Positions 63,890-64,000 of a stretch of 64,000 nucleotides of DNA are shown in pieces. The notes beneath the pieces were generated by a model. That model did not search any database. It saw nothing but the letters and a program-made list of their open reading frames with translations, and was not told the origin of the DNA. This DNA comes from Plebeiibacterium sediminum. GTDB taxonomy: Bacteria > Bacteroidota > Bacteroidia > Bacteroidales > Marinilabiliaceae. The first letter of the stretch is position 1. Each line of letters begins with the position of its first letter. The stretch lies in NCBI RefSeq assembly GCF_026013605.1, contig NZ_JAPDPJ010000003.1:1-64000 (forward strand), given 5' to 3'. Made by a program: the position numbers and the translations under genes.

Positions 63890-64000
63890 TTATTTAACAG
63901 TTATTACAAGTCCGGCAAATGAGCCGTATAGAATACTATTCATAGGGTTTGATGTAATGGGACATGTACCTGAGTTACATCCAACAAAATAGTAATAGGC
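63890..64000 (-). CDS. DUF6132 family small membrane protein (partial, 3' end)
   Basis: The final 36 codons and stop of a gene that runs off the right end of the window. The translation contains YYYFVGCNSGTCPITSNP followed by a hydrophobic helix (SILYGSFAGLVITV). The GCxSGTCPITS motif is typical of DUF6132 proteins, small two-helix membrane proteins of Bacteroidota, often near rhodanese or other sulphur-related genes. The N-terminus and the start lie outside the window. Function is unknown. Confidence 0.75.
   Translation of the reverse strand, partial: AYYYFVGCNSGTCPITSNPMNSILYGSFAGLVITVK

Overview
The window comes from a low-GC (roughly one-third GC by eye) aerobic or facultative member of the Bacteroidota. 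The marine Marinilabiliales-type lineages are the best guess, but no rRNA is present to confirm this. Evidence: TAnnTTTG-type -7 promoter elements instead of Shine-Dalgarno signals, many families restricted to or typical of the phylum (DUF349 repeat protein, DUF4293, DUF6787, DUF6132, haem-binding CxxCH proteins, AddB-like nuclease), class III FBPase, and signal peptides ending in FSQ. It reads as ordinary chromosome: no insertion sequence, phage, CRISPR array, tRNA or rRNA gene was recognised.

Layout. 1-0.5 kb: repeat-rich intergenic DNA. 0.5-2.2 kb: membrane haem-c sensor (DUF3365-PAS-GAF). 2.2-7.4 kb: an SOS-like mutagenesis cassette, with a short DnaE and DinB on the minus strand, divergent from a self-cleaving XRE-S24 repressor across a promoter region carrying two TGATTA/TAATCA dyads. 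7.7-14.3 kb: fbp, DUF554, then a cell-wall-sugar salvage cluster (AmgK-like kinase fused to a RapZ C-terminal domain, an unlisted 45-aa Cys-rich protein, MurU-like uridylyltransferase) and nhaA. 14.3-20.2 kb: small HTH protein, PAP2 phosphatase, lipid kinase, yidC, pyrG. 20.4-28.8 kb: haem synthesis, hemF separately and hemA-C-D-B-L-E as a minus-strand run. 29-40 kb: DUF349 protein, trmD, AddB-like nuclease, sucAB, DUF4293. 40-47 kb: a 575-bp gene-poor gap with a strong hairpin, then nucleoside phosphorylase, SirB1-like protein, pepD, small proteins, two CxxCH proteins and an azoreductase-like flavoprotein. 47.5-52.9 kb: a CzcA-type RND pump fused to its outer-membrane channel, plus a lipoprotein adaptor. 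53-58.3 kb: CorA variant, then an iron alcohol dehydrogenase translationally coupled to a PAS kinase and followed by a PocR kinase, resembling the ErcA/ErcS signalling module of pseudomonads. 58.3-64 kb: MiaB-like enzyme, FNR-type reductase, ppk1, tdh and the 3' end of a DUF6132 gene.

How the genes fit together. Haem synthesis, c-haem proteins, oxygen-dependent HemF and 2-oxoglutarate dehydrogenase point to a respiring cell. The AmgK/MurU pair suggests recycling of cell-wall amino sugars, with the RapZ-type domain a possible amino-sugar-phosphate sensor. The repressor/DinB/DnaE unit looks like damage-inducible translesion synthesis. Simple intrinsic terminators, several of them bidirectional, separate most units, and three related imperfect palindromes built from CAGTCTACAG-like words sit at gene ends. 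Nothing is a clear undescribed system; the most rewarding leads are the RND-channel fusion with an internal signal peptide, the kinase-RapZ fusion with its small Cys-rich neighbour, and the alcohol dehydrogenase/kinase pair.
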